Counted from the first letter of the stretch, positions 48,243 through 62,842 are shown. The stretch: DNA of 64,000 bases from Micropterix aruncella (GCA_944548615.1 CALYMY010000069.1:62001-126000); one strand, 5' to 3'. The notes: generated from the sequence alone by a model not told the origin. Translations and numbers: made by a program.

Positions 48243-50756
48243 GACGAGGGAACTCCTCAACGGTCAACCGTAGAGACGTGAAATTTGGTATAGGCATTCC
48301 ATTATGATGGCAATTACTAAGTTCCACCATGACATGGCTGCTGCACCCAGGGTTGGCTCCCGACGAGGGAACTTCTCAACGGTCAACCGTAGAGACGTGA
48401 AATTTGGTATAGGCATTCCATTATGATGGCAATTACTAAGTTCCACCATGACATGGCTGCTGCACCCAGGGTTGGCTCCCGACGAGGGAACTCCTCAACG
48501 GTCAACCGTAGAGACGTGAAATTTGGTATAGGCATTCCATTATGATGGCAATTACTAAGTTCCACCATGACATGGCTGCTGCACCCAGGGTTGGCTCCCG
48601 ACGAGGGAACTCCTCAACGGTCAACCGTAGAGACGTGAAATTTGGTATAGGCATTCCATTATGATGGCAATTACTAAGTTCCACCATGACATGGCTGCTG
48701 CACCCAGGGTTGGCTCCCGACGAGGGAACTCCTCAACGGTCAACCGTAGAGACGTGAAATTTGGTATAGGCATTCCATTATGACGGCAATTTCTAAGTTC
48801 CACCATGACATCGCTGCTGCACCCAGGGTTGGCTCCCGACGAGGGAACTCCTCAACGGTCAACCGTAGAGACGTGAAATTTGGTATAGGCATTCCATTAT
48901 GATGGCAATTACTAAGTTCCACCATGACATGGCTGCTGCACCCAGGGTTGGCTCCCGACGAGGGAACTCCTCAACGGTCAACCGTAGAGACGTGAAATTT
49001 GGTATAGGCATTCCATTATGATGGCAATTACTAAGTTCCACCATGACATGGCTGCTGCACCCAGGGTTGGCTCCCGACGAGGGAACTCCTCAACGGTCAA
49101 CCGTAGAGACGTGAAATTTGGTATAGGCATTCCATTATGATGGCAATTACTAAGTTCCACCATGACATGGCTGCTGCACCCAGGGTTGGCTCCCGACGAG
49201 GGAACTCCTCAACGGTCAACCGTAGAGACGTGAAATTTGGTATAGGCATTCCATTATGATGGCAATTACTAAGTTCCACCATGACATGGCTGCTGCACCC
49301 AGGGTTGGCTCCCGACGAGGGAACTCCTCAACGGTCAACCGTAGAGACGTGAAATTTGGTATAGGCATTCCATTATGACGGCAATTTCTAAGTTCCACCA
49401 TGACATCGCTGCTGCACCCAGGGTTGGCTCCCGACGAGGGAACTCCTCAACGGTCAACCGTAGAGACGTGAAATTTGGTATAGGCATTCCATTATGATGG
49501 CAATTACTAAGTTCCACCATGACATGGCTGCTGCACCCAGGGTTGGCTCCCGACGAGGGAACTCCTCAACGGTCAACCGTAGAGACGTGAAATTTGGTAT
49601 AGGCATTCCATTATGATGGCAATTACTAAGTTCCACCATGACATGGCTGCTGCACCCAGGGTTGGCTCCCGACGAGGGAACTCCTCAACGGTCAACCGTA
49701 GAGACGTGAAATTTGGTATAGGCATTCCATTATGATGGCAATTACTAAGTTCCACCATGACATGGCTGCTGCACCCAGGGTTGGCTCCCGACGAGGGAAC
49801 TCCTCAACGGTCAACCGTAGAGACGTGAAATTTGGTATAGGCATTCCATTATGACGGCAATTTCTAAGTTCCACCATGACATCGCTGCTGCACCCAGGGT
49901 TGGCTCCCGACGAGGGAACTCCTCAACGGTCAACCGTAGAGACGTGAAATTTGGTATAGGCATTCCATTATGATGGCAATTACTAAGTTCCACCATGACA
50001 TGGCTGCTGCACCCAGGGTTGGCTCCCGACGAGGGAACTCCTCAACGGTCAACCGTAGAGACGTGAAATTTGGTATAGGCATTCCATTATGATGGCAATT
50101 ACTAAGTTCCACCATGACATGGCTGCTGCACCCAGGGTTGGCTCCCGACGAGGGAACTCCTCAACGGTCAACCGTAGAGACGTGAAATTTGGTATAGGCA
50201 TTCCATTATGATGGCAATTACTAAGTTCCACCATGACATGGCTGCTGCACCCAGGGTTGGCTCCCGACGAGGGAACTCCTCAACGGTCAACCGTAGAGAC
50301 GTGAAATTTGGTATAGGCATTCCATTATGATGGCAATTACTAAGTTCCACCATGACATGGCTGCTGCACCCAGGGTTGGCTCCCGACGAGGGAACTCCTC
50401 AACGGTCAACCGTAGAGACGTGAAATTTGGTATAGGCATTCCATTATGACGGCAATTTCTAAGTTCCACCATGACATCGCTGCTGCACCCAGGGTTGGCT
50501 CCCGACGAGGGAACTCCTCAACGGTCAACCGTAGAGACGTGAAATTTGGTATAGGCATTCCATTATGATGGCAATTACTAAGTTCCACCATGACATGGCT
50601 GCTGCACCCAGGGTTGGCTCCCGACGAGGGAACTCCTCAACGGTCAACCGTAGAGACGTGAAATTTGGTATAGGCATTCCATTATGATGGCAATTACTAA
50701 GTTCCACCATGACATGGCTGCTGCACCCAGGGTTGGCTCCCGACGAGGGAACTCCT
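48243..50756 (+). repeat. Unit 13: longest 119-bp minisatellite, 21 copies
   Basis: Nine copies more than standard. Variant copies are 5, 10, 14 and 19. The 5/10 pair repeating as 14/19 is what one 9-copy (1071-bp) tandem duplication gives. Confidence 0.96.
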
Positions 50757-52627
50757 GAACATAGAAATTGTTATGAATAAATGTCATTTTTCGAAAAAGA
50801 CCGTGATAGAGTAAATAAAACGCGTTACGGTGTTTGGGCATAACGAAGGCCTTTGAAATCTCTACGAAATGGCATTTTCGAAATTTTGACATTTTGAAAT
50901 TTTTTATATAAACTTTCATTTTGAACATAGAAATTGTTATGAAAAAATCACATTTTTCACAAAAGAACGAGATAGAGTAAACCTACCGCGTTGCGGTCTT
51001 TGGCGAGATCGACACCCCGCTTAAGCTCTACAAAATGGCATTTTTGAAATTTTGACTTTTTGAAAAATTTTATATAAAATTTCATTTTAAACATAGAAAT
51101 TATTATGAAAAAATCATATTTTTCGAAAAAGATCGTGATAGAGTAAACCTATAGGGTTACGGCGTTCGGACAGAACGACGGCCTTGGTAATCTCTACAAA
51201 ATGGCATTTTCGAAATTTTGACATTTTGAAAAATTTTATATAAAATTTCATTTTAAACATAGAAATTGTTATGAAAAAATCACATTTTTCGAAAAAGATC
51301 GTGATAGAGTAAACCTATAGGGTTACGGCGTTCGGACAGAACGACGGCCTTGGTAATCTCTACAAAATGGCATTTTCGAAATTTTGACATTTTGAAATTT
51401 TTTATATAAACTTTCATTTTGAACATAGAAATTGTTATGAAAAAATCACATTTTTCGAAATAAATCGAGATAGAGTAAACCTACCGCGTTGCGGTCTTTG
51501 GCGAGATCGACACCCCGCTTAAGCTCTACAAAATGGCATTTTTGAAATTTTGACATTTTGAAAAATTTTATATAAAATTTCATTTTAAACATAGAAATTA
51601 TAATGAAAAAATCACATTTTTCGAAAAAGATCGTGATAGAGTAAACCTATAGCGTTACGGCGTTCGGACAGAACCACGGCCTTGGTAATCTCTACGAAAT
51701 GGCATTTTCGAAATTTTGACATTTTGAAATTTTTTATATAAACTTTCATTTTGAACATAGAAATTGTTATGAATAAATGACATTTTTCGAAAAAGACCGT
51801 GATAGAGTAAACCTACCGCGTTGCGGTCTTTGGCTAGATCGACACCCCGCTTAAGCTCTACAAAATGGCATTTTTGAAATTTTGACATTTTGAAAAATTT
51901 TATATAAAATTTCATTTTAAACATAGAAATTATTATGAAAAAATCACATTTTTCGAAAAAGATCGTGATAGAGTAAACCTATAGCGTTACGGCGTTCGGA
52001 CAGAACGACGGCCTTGGTAATCTCTACAAAATGGCATTTTCGAAATTTTGACATTTTGAAAAATTTTATATAAAATTTCATTTTAAACATAGAAATTGTT
52101 ATGAAAAAATCACATTTTTCGAAAAAGATCGTGATAGAGTAAACCTATAGCGTTACGGCGTTCGGACAGAACGACGACCTTGGTAATCTCTACAAAATGG
52201 CATTTTCGAAATTTTGACATTTTGAAAAATTTTATATAAACTTTCATTTTGAACATAGAAATTGTTATGAAAAAATCACATTTTTCGAAATAAATCGAGA
52301 TAGAGTAAACCTACCGCGTTGCGGTCTTTGGCGAGATCGACACCCCGCTTAAGCTCTACAAAATGGCATTTTTGAAATTTTGATATTTTGAAAATTTTTA
52401 TATAAACTTTCATTTTGAACTTGGAAATTATTATGAAAAAATCACATTTTTCGAAATAAATCGAGATAGAGTAAACCTAACGCGTTACGGTGTTCGGACA
52501 GAACGAAGGCCTTTGAAATCTCTACGAAATGGCATTTTCGAAATTTTGACATTTTGAATTTTTTTATATAAACTTTCATTTTGAACATAGAAATTGTTAT
52601 GAAAAAATCACATTTTTCGAAATAAAT
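50757..52627 (+). repeat. Unit 13: 166-bp satellite, 11 monomers plus stub
   Basis: Standard monomer number and class order. Confidence 0.96.
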
Positions 52628-52795
52628 TGGCTTCCGACGTTTGAGGGCTATTGCGCTAAAAGGCATCAATAGTCCTCCCTGTTTATTATTATCTAATAGA
52701 GTTTTGCTTTGCGCATCTAACGCTTCTTTTAATTTTCAAATCTGAGTAATATTAACGGAATTATAGACGATTTAATATCTGTATAGGTATATTGA

Positions 52796-52964
52796 TTTAT
52801 CGATTTAACGGTTTTGTTTCCATAGTAACGAGCTCAGGCGGTGGCCCGACTCGCAATAGAATATTTATCGATTTAACGATTTCTGTTTCTATGGTAACTT
52901 CAGCCCTCGTCATACTTGCGAAAGTTTATTTATCGATTTTACGATGTTTGTTTTCAATAGTAGC
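52796..52964 (+). promoter_or_regulatory. Unit 14: X-box-like modules
   Basis: Dyads at 52816-52829 and 52885-52898, third at 52950-52964. No changes. Confidence 0.45.
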
Positions 52965-53211
52965 GATCCGAGCCAAGGGAGTTTTAGTATTTTTCCCGCG
53001 GCTTCGTTTAATAAATTAAATATTATATTCTTTATTTTATCATATACACACAAGCGAGGTGTCAAAAGATAGGGTTTTAGAACGCTTTTCATTTCATTGC
53101 TTCTGCTTTTTATCTCGTCTTCTTCTTCTTCTTTAATTACTTTTCAATACTATTTAATCTGTGCTTTTTCATTTTCATTTTCAGTGCCTTTGATCAACGA
53201 GAAGAGACAAT

Positions 53212-53331
53212 ATGGAGACCACAGAAATAGAAGTGCCGTTTCGGAATTTCGAAGAAATACCGGAAAGAGCCAGAGATATTGCCCGCGAGGCGTTAAACGA
53301 ATTAAAAGGAGTAAACAACCTACGGAAAGAG
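53212..53331 (+). CDS. Unit 14: 5' coding exon copy
   Basis: Exon start 53185, ATG 53212, donor GT 53332, unspliced stop ending 53382. Peptide unchanged. Confidence 0.5.
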
Positions 53332-53343
53332 GTACGTGACAAG

Positions 53344-54786
53344 GACGAGGGAACTCCTCAACGGTCAACCGTAGAGACGTGAAATTTGGTATAGGCATTC
53401 CATTATGATGGCAATTACTAAGTTCCACCATGACATGGCTGCTGCACCCAGGGTTGGCTCCCGACGAGGGAACTTCTCAACGGTCAACCGTAGAGACGTG
53501 AAATTTGGTATAGGCATTCCATTATGATGGCAATTACTAAGTTCCACCATGACATGGCTGCTGCACCCAGGGTTGGCTCCCGACGAGGGAACTCCTCAAC
53601 GGTCAACCGTAGAGACGTGAAATTTGGTATAGGCATTCCATTATGATGGCAATTACTAAGTTCCACCATGACATGGCTGCTGCACCCAGGGTTGGCTCCC
53701 GACGAGGGAACTCCTCAACGGTCAACCGTAGAGACGTGAAATTTGGTATAGGCATTCCATTATGATGGCAATTACTAAGTTCCACCATGACATGGCTGCT
53801 GCACCCAGGGTTGGCTCCCGACGAGGGAACTCCTCAACGGTCAACCGTAGAGACGTGAAATTTGGTATAGGCATTCCATTATGACGGCAATTTCTAAGTT
53901 CCACCATGACATCGCTGCTGCACCCAGGGTTGGCTCCCGACGAGGGAACTCCTCAACGGTCAACCGTAGAGACGTGAAATTTGGTATAGGCATTCCATTA
54001 TGATGGCAATTACTAAGTTCCACCATGACATGGCTGCTGCACCCAGGGTTGGCTCCCGACGAGGGAACTCCTCAACGGTCAACCGTAGAGACGTGAAATT
54101 TGGTATAGGCATTCCATTATGATGGCAATTACTAAGTTCCACCATGACATGGCTGCTGCACCCAGGGTTGGCTCCCGACGAGGGAACTCCTCAACGGTCA
54201 ACCGTAGAGACGTGAAATTTGGTATAGGCATTCCATTATGATGGCAATTACTAAGTTCCACCATGACATGGCTGCTGCACCCAGGGTTGGCTCCCGACGA
54301 GGGAACTCCTCAACGGTCAACCGTAGAGACGTGAAATTTGGTATAGGCATTCCATTATGATGGCAATTACTAAGTTCCACCATGACATGGCTGCTGCACC
54401 CAGGGTTGGCTCCCGACGAGGGAACTCCTCAACGGTCAACCGTAGAGACGTGAAATTTGGTATAGGCATTCCATTATGACGGCAATTTCTAAGTTCCACC
54501 ATGACATCGCTGCTGCACCCAGGGTTGGCTCCCGACGAGGGAACTCCTCAACGGTCAACCGTAGAGACGTGAAATTTGGTATAGGCATTCCATTATGATG
54601 GCAATTACTAAGTTCCACCATGACATGGCTGCTGCACCCAGGGTTGGCTCCCGACGAGGGAACTCCTCAACGGTCAACCGTAGAGACGTGAAATTTGGTA
54701 TAGGCATTCCATTATGATGGCAATTACTAAGTTCCACCATGACATGGCTGCTGCACCCAGGGTTGGCTCCCGACGAGGGAACTCCT
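53344..54786 (+). repeat. Unit 14: 119-bp minisatellite, 12 copies
   Basis: Standard array, with variant copies 5 and 10. Confidence 0.97.
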
Positions 54787-56659
54787 GAACATAGAAATTG
54801 TTATGAATAAATGTCATTTTTCGAAAAAGACCGTGATAGAGTAAATAAAACGCGTTACGGTGTTTGGGCATAACGAAGGCCTTTGAAATCTCTACGAAAT
54901 GGCATTTTCGAAATTTTGACATTTTGAAATTTTTTATATAAACTTTCATTTTGAACATAGAAATTGTTATGAAAAAATCACATTTTTCACAAAAGAACGA
55001 GATAGAGTAAACCTACCGCGTTGCGGTCTTTGGCGAGATCGACACCCCGCTTAAGCTCTACAAAATGGCATTTTTGAAATTTTGACTTTTTGAAAAATTT
55101 TATATAAAATTTCATTTTAAACATAGAAATTATTATGAAAAAATCATATTTTTCGAAAAAGATCGTGATAGAGTAAACCTATAGGGTTACGGCGTTCGGA
55201 CAGAACGACGGCCTTGGTAATCTCTACAAAATGGCATTTTCGAAATTTTGACATTTTGAAAAATTTTATATAAAATTTCATTTTAAACATAGAAATTGTT
55301 ATGAAAAAATCACATTTTTCGAAAAAGATCGTGATAGAGTAAACCTATAGGGTTACGGCGTTCGGACAGAACGACGGCCTTGGTAATCTCTACAAAATGG
55401 CATTTTCGAAATTTTGACATTTTGAAATTTTTTATATAAACTTTCATTTTGAACATAGAAATTGTTATGAAAAAATCACATTTTTCGAAATAAATCGAGA
55501 TAGAGTAAACCTACCGCGTTGCGGTCTTTGGCGAGATCGACACCCCGCTTAAGCTCTACAAAATGGCATTTTTGACATTTTGACATTTTGAAAAATTTTA
55601 TATAAAATTTCATTTTAAACATAGAAATTATAATGAAAAAATCACATTTTTCGAAAAAGATCGTGATAGAGTAAACCTATAGCGTTACGGCGTTCGGACA
55701 GAACCACGGCCTTGGTAATCTCTACGAAATGGCATTTTCGAAATTTTGACATTTTGAAATTTTTTATATAAACTTTCATTTTGAACATAGAAATTGTTAT
55801 GAATAAATGACATTTTTCGAAAAAGACCGTGATAGAGTAAACCTACCGCGTTGCGGTCTTTGGCTAGATCGACACCCCGCTTAAGCTCTACAAAATGGCA
55901 TTTTTGAAATTTTGACATTTTGAAAAATTTTATATAAAATTTCATTTTAAACATAGAAATTATTATGAAAAAATCACATTTTTCGAAAAAGATCGTGATA
56001 GAGTAAACCTATAGCGTTACGGCGTTCGGACAGAACGACGGCCTTGGTAATCTCTACAAAATGGCATTTTCGAAATTTTGACATTTTGAAAAATTTTATA
56101 TAAAATTTCATTTTAAACATAGAAATTGTTATGAAAAAATCACATTTTTCGAAAAAGATCGTGATAGAGTAAACCTATAGCGTTACGGCGTGTTCGAACA
56201 GAACGACGACCTTGGTAATCTCTACAAAATGGCATTTTCGAAATTTTGACATTTTGAAAAATTTTATATAAACTTTCATTTTGAACATAGAAATTGTTAT
56301 GAAAAAATCACATTTTTCGAAATAAATCGAGATAGAGTAAACCTACCGCGTTGCGGTCTTTGGCGAGATCGACACCCCGCTTAAGCTCTACAAAATGGCA
56401 TTTTTGAAATTTTGATATTTTGAAAATTTTTATATAAACTTTCATTTTGAACTTGGAAATTATTATGAAAAAATCACATTTTTCGAAATAAATCGAGATA
56501 GAGTAAACCTAACGCGTTACGGTGTTCGGACAGAACGAAGGCCTTTGAAATCTCTACGAAATGGCATTTTCGAAATTTTGACATTTTGAATTTTTTTATA
56601 TAAACTTTCATTTTGAACATAGAAATTGTTATGAAAAAATCACATTTTTCGAAATAAAT
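54787..56659 (+). repeat. Unit 14: 166-bp satellite, 11 monomers plus stub
   Basis: Standard order, with private changes TTTTTGACATTTTGAC near 55575 and a 2-bp insertion plus substitution in monomer 9 (GGCGTGTTCGAAC near 56190). Confidence 0.96.
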
Positions 56660-56827
56660 TGGCTTCCGACGTTTGAGGGCTATTGCGCTAAAAGGCATCA
56701 ATAGTCCTCCCTGTTTATTATTATCTAATAGAGTTTTGCTTTGCGCATCTAACGCTTCTTTTAATTTTCAAATCTGAGTAATATTAACGGAATTATAGAC
56801 GATTTAATATCTGTATAGGTATATTGA

Positions 56828-56994
56828 TTTATCGATTTAACGGTTTTGTTTCCATAGTAACGAGCTCAGGCGGTGGCCCGACTCGCAATAGAATATTTAT
56901 CGATTTAACGATTTCTGTTTCTATGGTAACTTCAGCCCTCGTCATACTTGCGAAGTTTATTTATCGATTTACGATGTTTGTTTTCAATAGTAGC
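56828..56994 (+). promoter_or_regulatory. Unit 15: X-box-like modules with two 1-bp deletions
   Basis: Dyads at 56848-56861 and 56917-56930 are intact. Single bases are missing in the A run of GCGAAG (near 56955) and the T run of CGATTTACG (near 56970), around the start of module 3. Both are in homopolymers, so sequencing error is possible. Confidence 0.42.
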
Positions 56995-57241
56995 GATCCG
57001 AGCCAAGGGAGTTTTAGTATTTTTCCCGCGGCTTCGTTTAATAAATTAAATATTATATTCTTTATTTTATCATATACACACAAGCGAGGTGTCAAAAGAT
57101 AGGGTTTTAGAACGCTTTTCATTTCATTGCTTCTGCTTTTTATCTCGTCTTCTTCTTCTTCTTTAATTACTTTTCAATACTATTTAATCTGTGCTTTTTC
57201 ATTTTCATTTTCAGTGCCTTTGATCAACGAGAAGAGACAAT

Positions 57242-57361
57242 ATGGAGACCACAGAAATAGAAGTGCCGTTTCGGAATTTCGAAGAAATACCGGAAAGAGC
57301 CAGAGATATTGCCCGCGAGGCGTTAAACGAATTAAAAGGAGTAAACAACCTACGGAAAGAG
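57242..57361 (+). CDS. Unit 15: 5' coding exon copy
   Basis: Exon start 57215, ATG 57242, donor GT 57362, unspliced stop ending 57412. Peptide unchanged. Confidence 0.5.
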
Positions 57362-57373
57362 GTACGTGACAAG

Positions 57374-58816
57374 GACGAGGGAACTCCTCAACGGTCAACC
57401 GTAGAGACGTGAAATTTGGTATAGGCATTCCATTATGATGGCAATTACTAAGTTCCACCATGACATGGCTGCTGCACCCAGGGTTGGCTCCCGACGAGGG
57501 AACTTCTCAACGGTCAACCGTAGAGACGTGAAATTTGGTATAGGCATTCCATTATGATGGCAATTACTAAGTTCCACCATGACATGGCTGCTGCACCCAG
57601 GGTTGGCTCCCGACGAGGGAACTCCTCAACGGTCAACCGTAGAGACGTGAAATTTGGTATAGGCATTCCATTATGATGGCAATTACTAAGTTCCACCATG
57701 ACATGGCTGCTGCACCCAGGGTTGGCTCCCGACGAGGGAACTCCTCAACGGTCAACCGTAGAGACGTGAAATTTGGTATAGGCATTCCATTATGATGGCA
57801 ATTACTAAGTTCCACCATGACATGGCTGCTGCACCCAGGGTTGGCTCCCGACGAGGGAACTCCTCAACGGTCAACCGTAGAGACGTGAAATTTGGTATAG
57901 GCATTCCATTATGACGGCAATTTCTAAGTTCCACCATGACATCGCTGCTGCACCCAGGGTTGGCTCCCGACGAGGGAACTCCTCAACGGTCAACCGTAGA
58001 GACGTGAAATTTGGTATAGGCATTCCATTATGATGGCAATTACTAAGTTCCACCATGACATGGCTGCTGCACCCAGGGTTGGCTCCCGACGAGGGAACTC
58101 CTCAACGGTCAACCGTAGAGACGTGAAATTTGGTATAGGCATTCCATTATGATGGCAATTACTAAGTTCCACCATGACATGGCTGCTGCACCCAGGGTTG
58201 GCTCCCGACGAGGGAACTCCTCAACGGTCAACCGTAGAGACGTGAAATTTGGTATAGGCATTCCATTATGATGGCAATTACTAAGTTCCACCATGACATG
58301 GCTGCTGCACCCAGGGTTGGCTCCCGACGAGGGAACTCCTCAACGGTCAACCGTAGAGACGTGAAATTTGGTATAGGCATTCCATTATGATGGCAATTAC
58401 TAAGTTCCACCATGACATGGCTGCTGCACCCAGGGTTGGCTCCCGACGAGGGAACTCCTCAACGGTCAACCGTAGAGACGTGAAATTTGGTATAGGCATT
58501 CCATTATGACGGCAATTTCTAAGTTCCACCATGACATCGCTGCTGCACCCAGGGTTGGCTCCCGACGAGGGAACTCCTCAACGGTCAACCGTAGAGACGT
58601 GAAATTTGGTATAGGCATTCCATTATGATGGCAATTACTAAGTTCCACCATGACATGGCTGCTGCACCCAGGGTTGGCTCCCGACGAGGGAACTCCTCAA
58701 CGGTCAACCGTAGAGACGTGAAATTTGGTATAGGCATTCCATTATGATGGCAATTACTAAGTTCCACCATGACATGGCTGCTGCACCCAGGGTTGGCTCC
58801 CGACGAGGGAACTCCT
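57374..58816 (+). repeat. Unit 15: 119-bp minisatellite, 12 copies
   Basis: Standard array, with variant copies 5 and 10. Confidence 0.97.
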
Positions 58817-60686
58817 GAACATAGAAATTGTTATGAATAAATGTCATTTTTCGAAAAAGACCGTGATAGAGTAAATAAAACGCGTTACGGTGTTTGGGCA
58901 TAACGAAGGCCTTTGAAATCTCTACGAAATGGCATTTTCGAAATTTTGACATTTTGAAATTTTTTATATAAACTTTCATTTTGAACATAGAAATTGTTAT
59001 GAAAAAATCACATTTTTCACAAAAGAACGAGATAGAGTAAACCTACCGCGTTGCGGTCTTTGGCGAGATCGACACCCCGCTTAAGCTCTACAAAATGGCA
59101 TTTTTGAAATTTTGACTTTTTGAAAAATTTTATATAAAATTTCATTTTAAACATAGAAATTATTATGAAAAAATCATATTTTTCGAAAAAGATCGTGATA
59201 GAGTAAACCTATAGGGTTACGGCGTTCGGACAGAACGACGGCCTTGGTAATCTCTACAAAATGGCATTTTCGAAATTTTGACATTTTGAAAAATTTTATA
59301 TAAAATTTCATTTTAAACATAGAAATTGTTATGAAAAAATCACATTGTTCGAAAAAGATCGTGATAGAGTAAACCTATAGGGTTACGGCGTTCGGACAGA
59401 ACGACGGCCTTGGTAATCTCTACAAAATGGCATTTTCGAAATTTTGACATTTTGAAATTTTTTATATAAACTTTCATTTTGAACATAGAAATTGTTATGA
59501 AAAAATCACATTTTTCGAAATAAATCGAGATAGAGTAAACCTACCGCGTTGCGGTCTTTGGCGAGATCGACACCCCGCTTAAGCTCTACAAAATGGCATT
59601 TTTGAAATTTTGACATTTTGAAAAATTTTATATAAAATTTCATTTTAAACATAGAAATTATAATGAAAAAATCACATTTTTCGAAAAAGATCGTGATAGA
59701 GTAAACCTATAGCGTTACGGCGTTCGGACAGAACCACGGCCTTGGTAATCTCTACGAAATGGCATTTTCGAAATTTTGACATTTTGAAATTTTTTATATA
59801 AACTTTCATTTTGAACATAGAAATTGTTATGAATAAATGACATTTTTCGAAAAAGACCGTGATAGAGTAAACCTACCGCGTTGCGGTCTTTGGCTAGATC
59901 GACACCCCGCTTAAGCTCTACAAAATGGCATTTTTGAAATTTTGACATTTTGAAAAATTTTATATAAAATTTCATTTTAAACATAGAAATTATTATGAAA
60001 AAATCACATTTTTCGAAAAAGATCGTGATAGAGTAAACCTATAGCGTTACGGCGTTCGGACAGAACGACGGCCTTGGTAATCTCTACAAAATGGCATTTT
60101 CGAAATTTTGACATTTTGAAAAATTTTATATAAAATTTCATTTTAAACATAGAAATTGTTATGAAAAAATCACATTTTTCGAAAAAGATCGTGATAGAGT
60201 AAACCTATAGCGTTACGGCGTTCGGACAGAACGACGACCTTGGTAATCTCTACAAAATGGCATTTTCGAAATTTTGACATTTTGAAAAATTTTATATAAA
60301 CTTTCATTTTGAACATAGAAATTGTTATGAAAAAATCACATTTTTCGAAATAAATCGAGATAGAGTAAACCTACCGCGTTGCGGTCTTTGGCGAGATCGA
60401 CACCCCGCTTAAGCTCTACAAAATGGCATTTTTGAAATTTTGATATTTTGAAAATTTTTATATAAACTTTCATTTTGAACTTGGAAATTATTATGAAAAA
60501 TCACATTTTTCGAAATAAATCGAGATAGAGTAAACCTAACGCGTTACGGTGTTCGGACAGAACGAAGGCCTTTGAAATCTCTACGAAATGGCATTTTCGA
60601 AATTTTGACATTTTGAATTTTTTTATATAAACTTTCATTTTGAACATAGAAATTGTTATGAAAAAATCACATTTTTCGAAATAAAT
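58817..60686 (+). repeat. Unit 15: 166-bp satellite, 11 monomers plus stub
   Basis: Standard order. There is one private substitution (CACATTGTTCG near 59346) and one 1-bp A-run deletion near 60500. Confidence 0.96.
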
Positions 60687-60854
60687 TGGCTTCCGACGTT
60701 TGAGGGCTATTGCGCTAAAAGGCATCAATAGTCCTCCCTGTTTATTATTATCTAATAGAGTTTTGCTTTGCGCATCTAACGCTTCTTTTAATTTTCAAAT
60801 CTGAGTAATATTAACGGAATTATAGACGATTTAATATCTGTATAGGTATATTGA

Positions 60855-61023
60855 TTTATCGATTTAACGGTTTTGTTTCCATAGTAACGAGCTCAGGCGG
60901 TGGCCCGACTCGCAATAGAATATTTATCGATTTAACGATTTCTGTTTCTATGGTAACTTCAGCCCTCGTCATACTTGCGAAAGTTTATTTATCGATTTTA
61001 CGATGTTTGTTTTCAATAGTAGC
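60855..61023 (+). promoter_or_regulatory. Unit 16: X-box-like modules
   Basis: Dyads at 60875-60888 and 60944-60957, third at 61009-61023. No changes. Confidence 0.45.
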
Positions 61024-61270
61024 GATCCGAGCCAAGGGAGTTTTAGTATTTTTCCCGCGGCTTCGTTTAATAAATTAAATATTATATTCTTTATTTTATC
61101 ATATACACACAAGCGAGGTGTCAAAAGATAGGGTTTTAGAACGCTTTTCATTTCATTGCTTCTGCTTTTTATCTCGTCTTCTTCTTCTTCTTTAATTACT
61201 TTTCAATACTATTTAATCTGTGCTTTTTCATTTTCATTTTCAGTGCCTTTGATCAACGAGAAGAGACAAT

Positions 61271-61390
61271 ATGGAGACCACAGAAATAGAAGTGCCGTTT
61301 CGGAATTTCGAAGAAATACCGGAAAGAGCCAGAGATATTGCCCGCGAGGCGTTAAACGAATTAAAAGGAGTAAACAACCTACGGAAAGAG
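61271..61390 (+). CDS. Unit 16: 5' coding exon copy
   Basis: Exon start 61244, ATG 61271, donor GT 61391, unspliced stop ending 61441. Peptide unchanged. Confidence 0.5.
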
Positions 61391-61402
61391 GTACGTGACA
61401 AG

Positions 61403-62842
61403 GACGAGGGAACTCCTCAACGGTCAACCGTAGAGACGTGAAATTTGGTATAGGCATTCCATTATGATGGCAATTACTAAGTTCCACCATGACATGGCTG
61501 CTGCACCCAGGGTTGGCTCCCGACGAGGGAACTTCTCAACGGTCAACCGTAGAGACGTGAAATTTGGTATAGGCATTCCATTATGATGGCAATTACTAAG
61601 TTCCACCATGACATGGCTGCTGCACCCAGGGTTGGCTCCCGACGAGGGAACTCCTCAACGGTCAACCGTAGAGACGTGAAATTTGGTATAGGCATTCCAT
61701 TATGATGGCAATTACTAAGTTCCACCATGACATGGCTGCTGCACCCAGGGTTGGCTCCCGACGAGGGAACTCCTCAACGGTCAACCGTAGAGACGTGAAA
61801 TTTGGTATAGGCATTCCATTATGATGGCAATTACTAAGTTCCACCATGACATGGCTGCTGCACCCAGGGTTGGCTCCCGACGAGGGAACTCCTCAACGGT
61901 CAACCGTAGAGACGTGAAATTTGGTATAGGCATTCCATTATGACGGCAATTTCTAAGTTCCACCATGACATCGCTGCTGCACCCAGGGTTGGCTCCCGAC
62001 GAGGGAACTCCTCAACGGTCAACCGTAGAGACGTGAAATTTGGTATAGGCATTCCATTATGATGGCAATTACTAAGTTCCACCATGACATGGCTGCTGCA
62101 CCCAGGGTTGGCTCCCGACGAGGGAACTCCTCAACGGTCAACCGTAGAGACGTGAAATTTGGTATAGGCATTCCATTATGATGGCAATTACTAAGTTCCA
62201 CCATGACATGGCTGCTGCACCCAGGGTTGGCTCCCGACGAGGGAACTCCTCAACGGTCAACCGTAGAGACGTGAAATTTGGTATAGGCATTCCATTATGA
62301 TGGCAATTACTAAGTTCCACATGACATGGCTGCTGCACCCAGGGTTGGCTCCCGACGAGGGAACTCCTCAACGGTCAACCGTAGAGACGTGAAATTTGGT
62401 ATAGGCATTCCATTATGATGGCAATTACTAAGTTCCACCATGACATGGCTGCTGCACCCAGGGTTGGCTCCCGACGAGGGAACTCCTCAACGGTCAACCG
62501 TAGAGACGTGAAATTTGGTATAGGCATTCCATTATGACGGCAATTTCTAAGTTCCACCATGACATCGCTGCTGCACCAGGGTTGGCTCCCGACGAGGGAA
62601 CTCCTCAACGGTCAACCGTAGAGACGTGAAATTTGGTATAGGCATTCCATTATGATGGCAATTACTAAGTTCCACCATGACATGGCTGCTGCACCCAGGG
62701 TTGGCTCCCGACGAGGGAACTCCTCAACGGTCAACCGTAGAGACGTGAAATTTGGTATAGGCATTCCATTATGATGGCAATTACTAGTTCCACCATGACA
62801 TGGCTGCTGCACCCAGGGTTGGCTCCCGACGAGGGAACTCCT
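61403..62842 (+). repeat. Unit 16: 119-bp minisatellite, 12 copies with three 1-bp deletions
   Basis: Twelve copies with the standard variant positions 5 and 10. Single bases are missing near 62320 (TCCACATGAC), 62577 (GCACCAGGG) and 62786 (TTACTAGTTC), so three copies are 118 bp. Confidence 0.96.
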
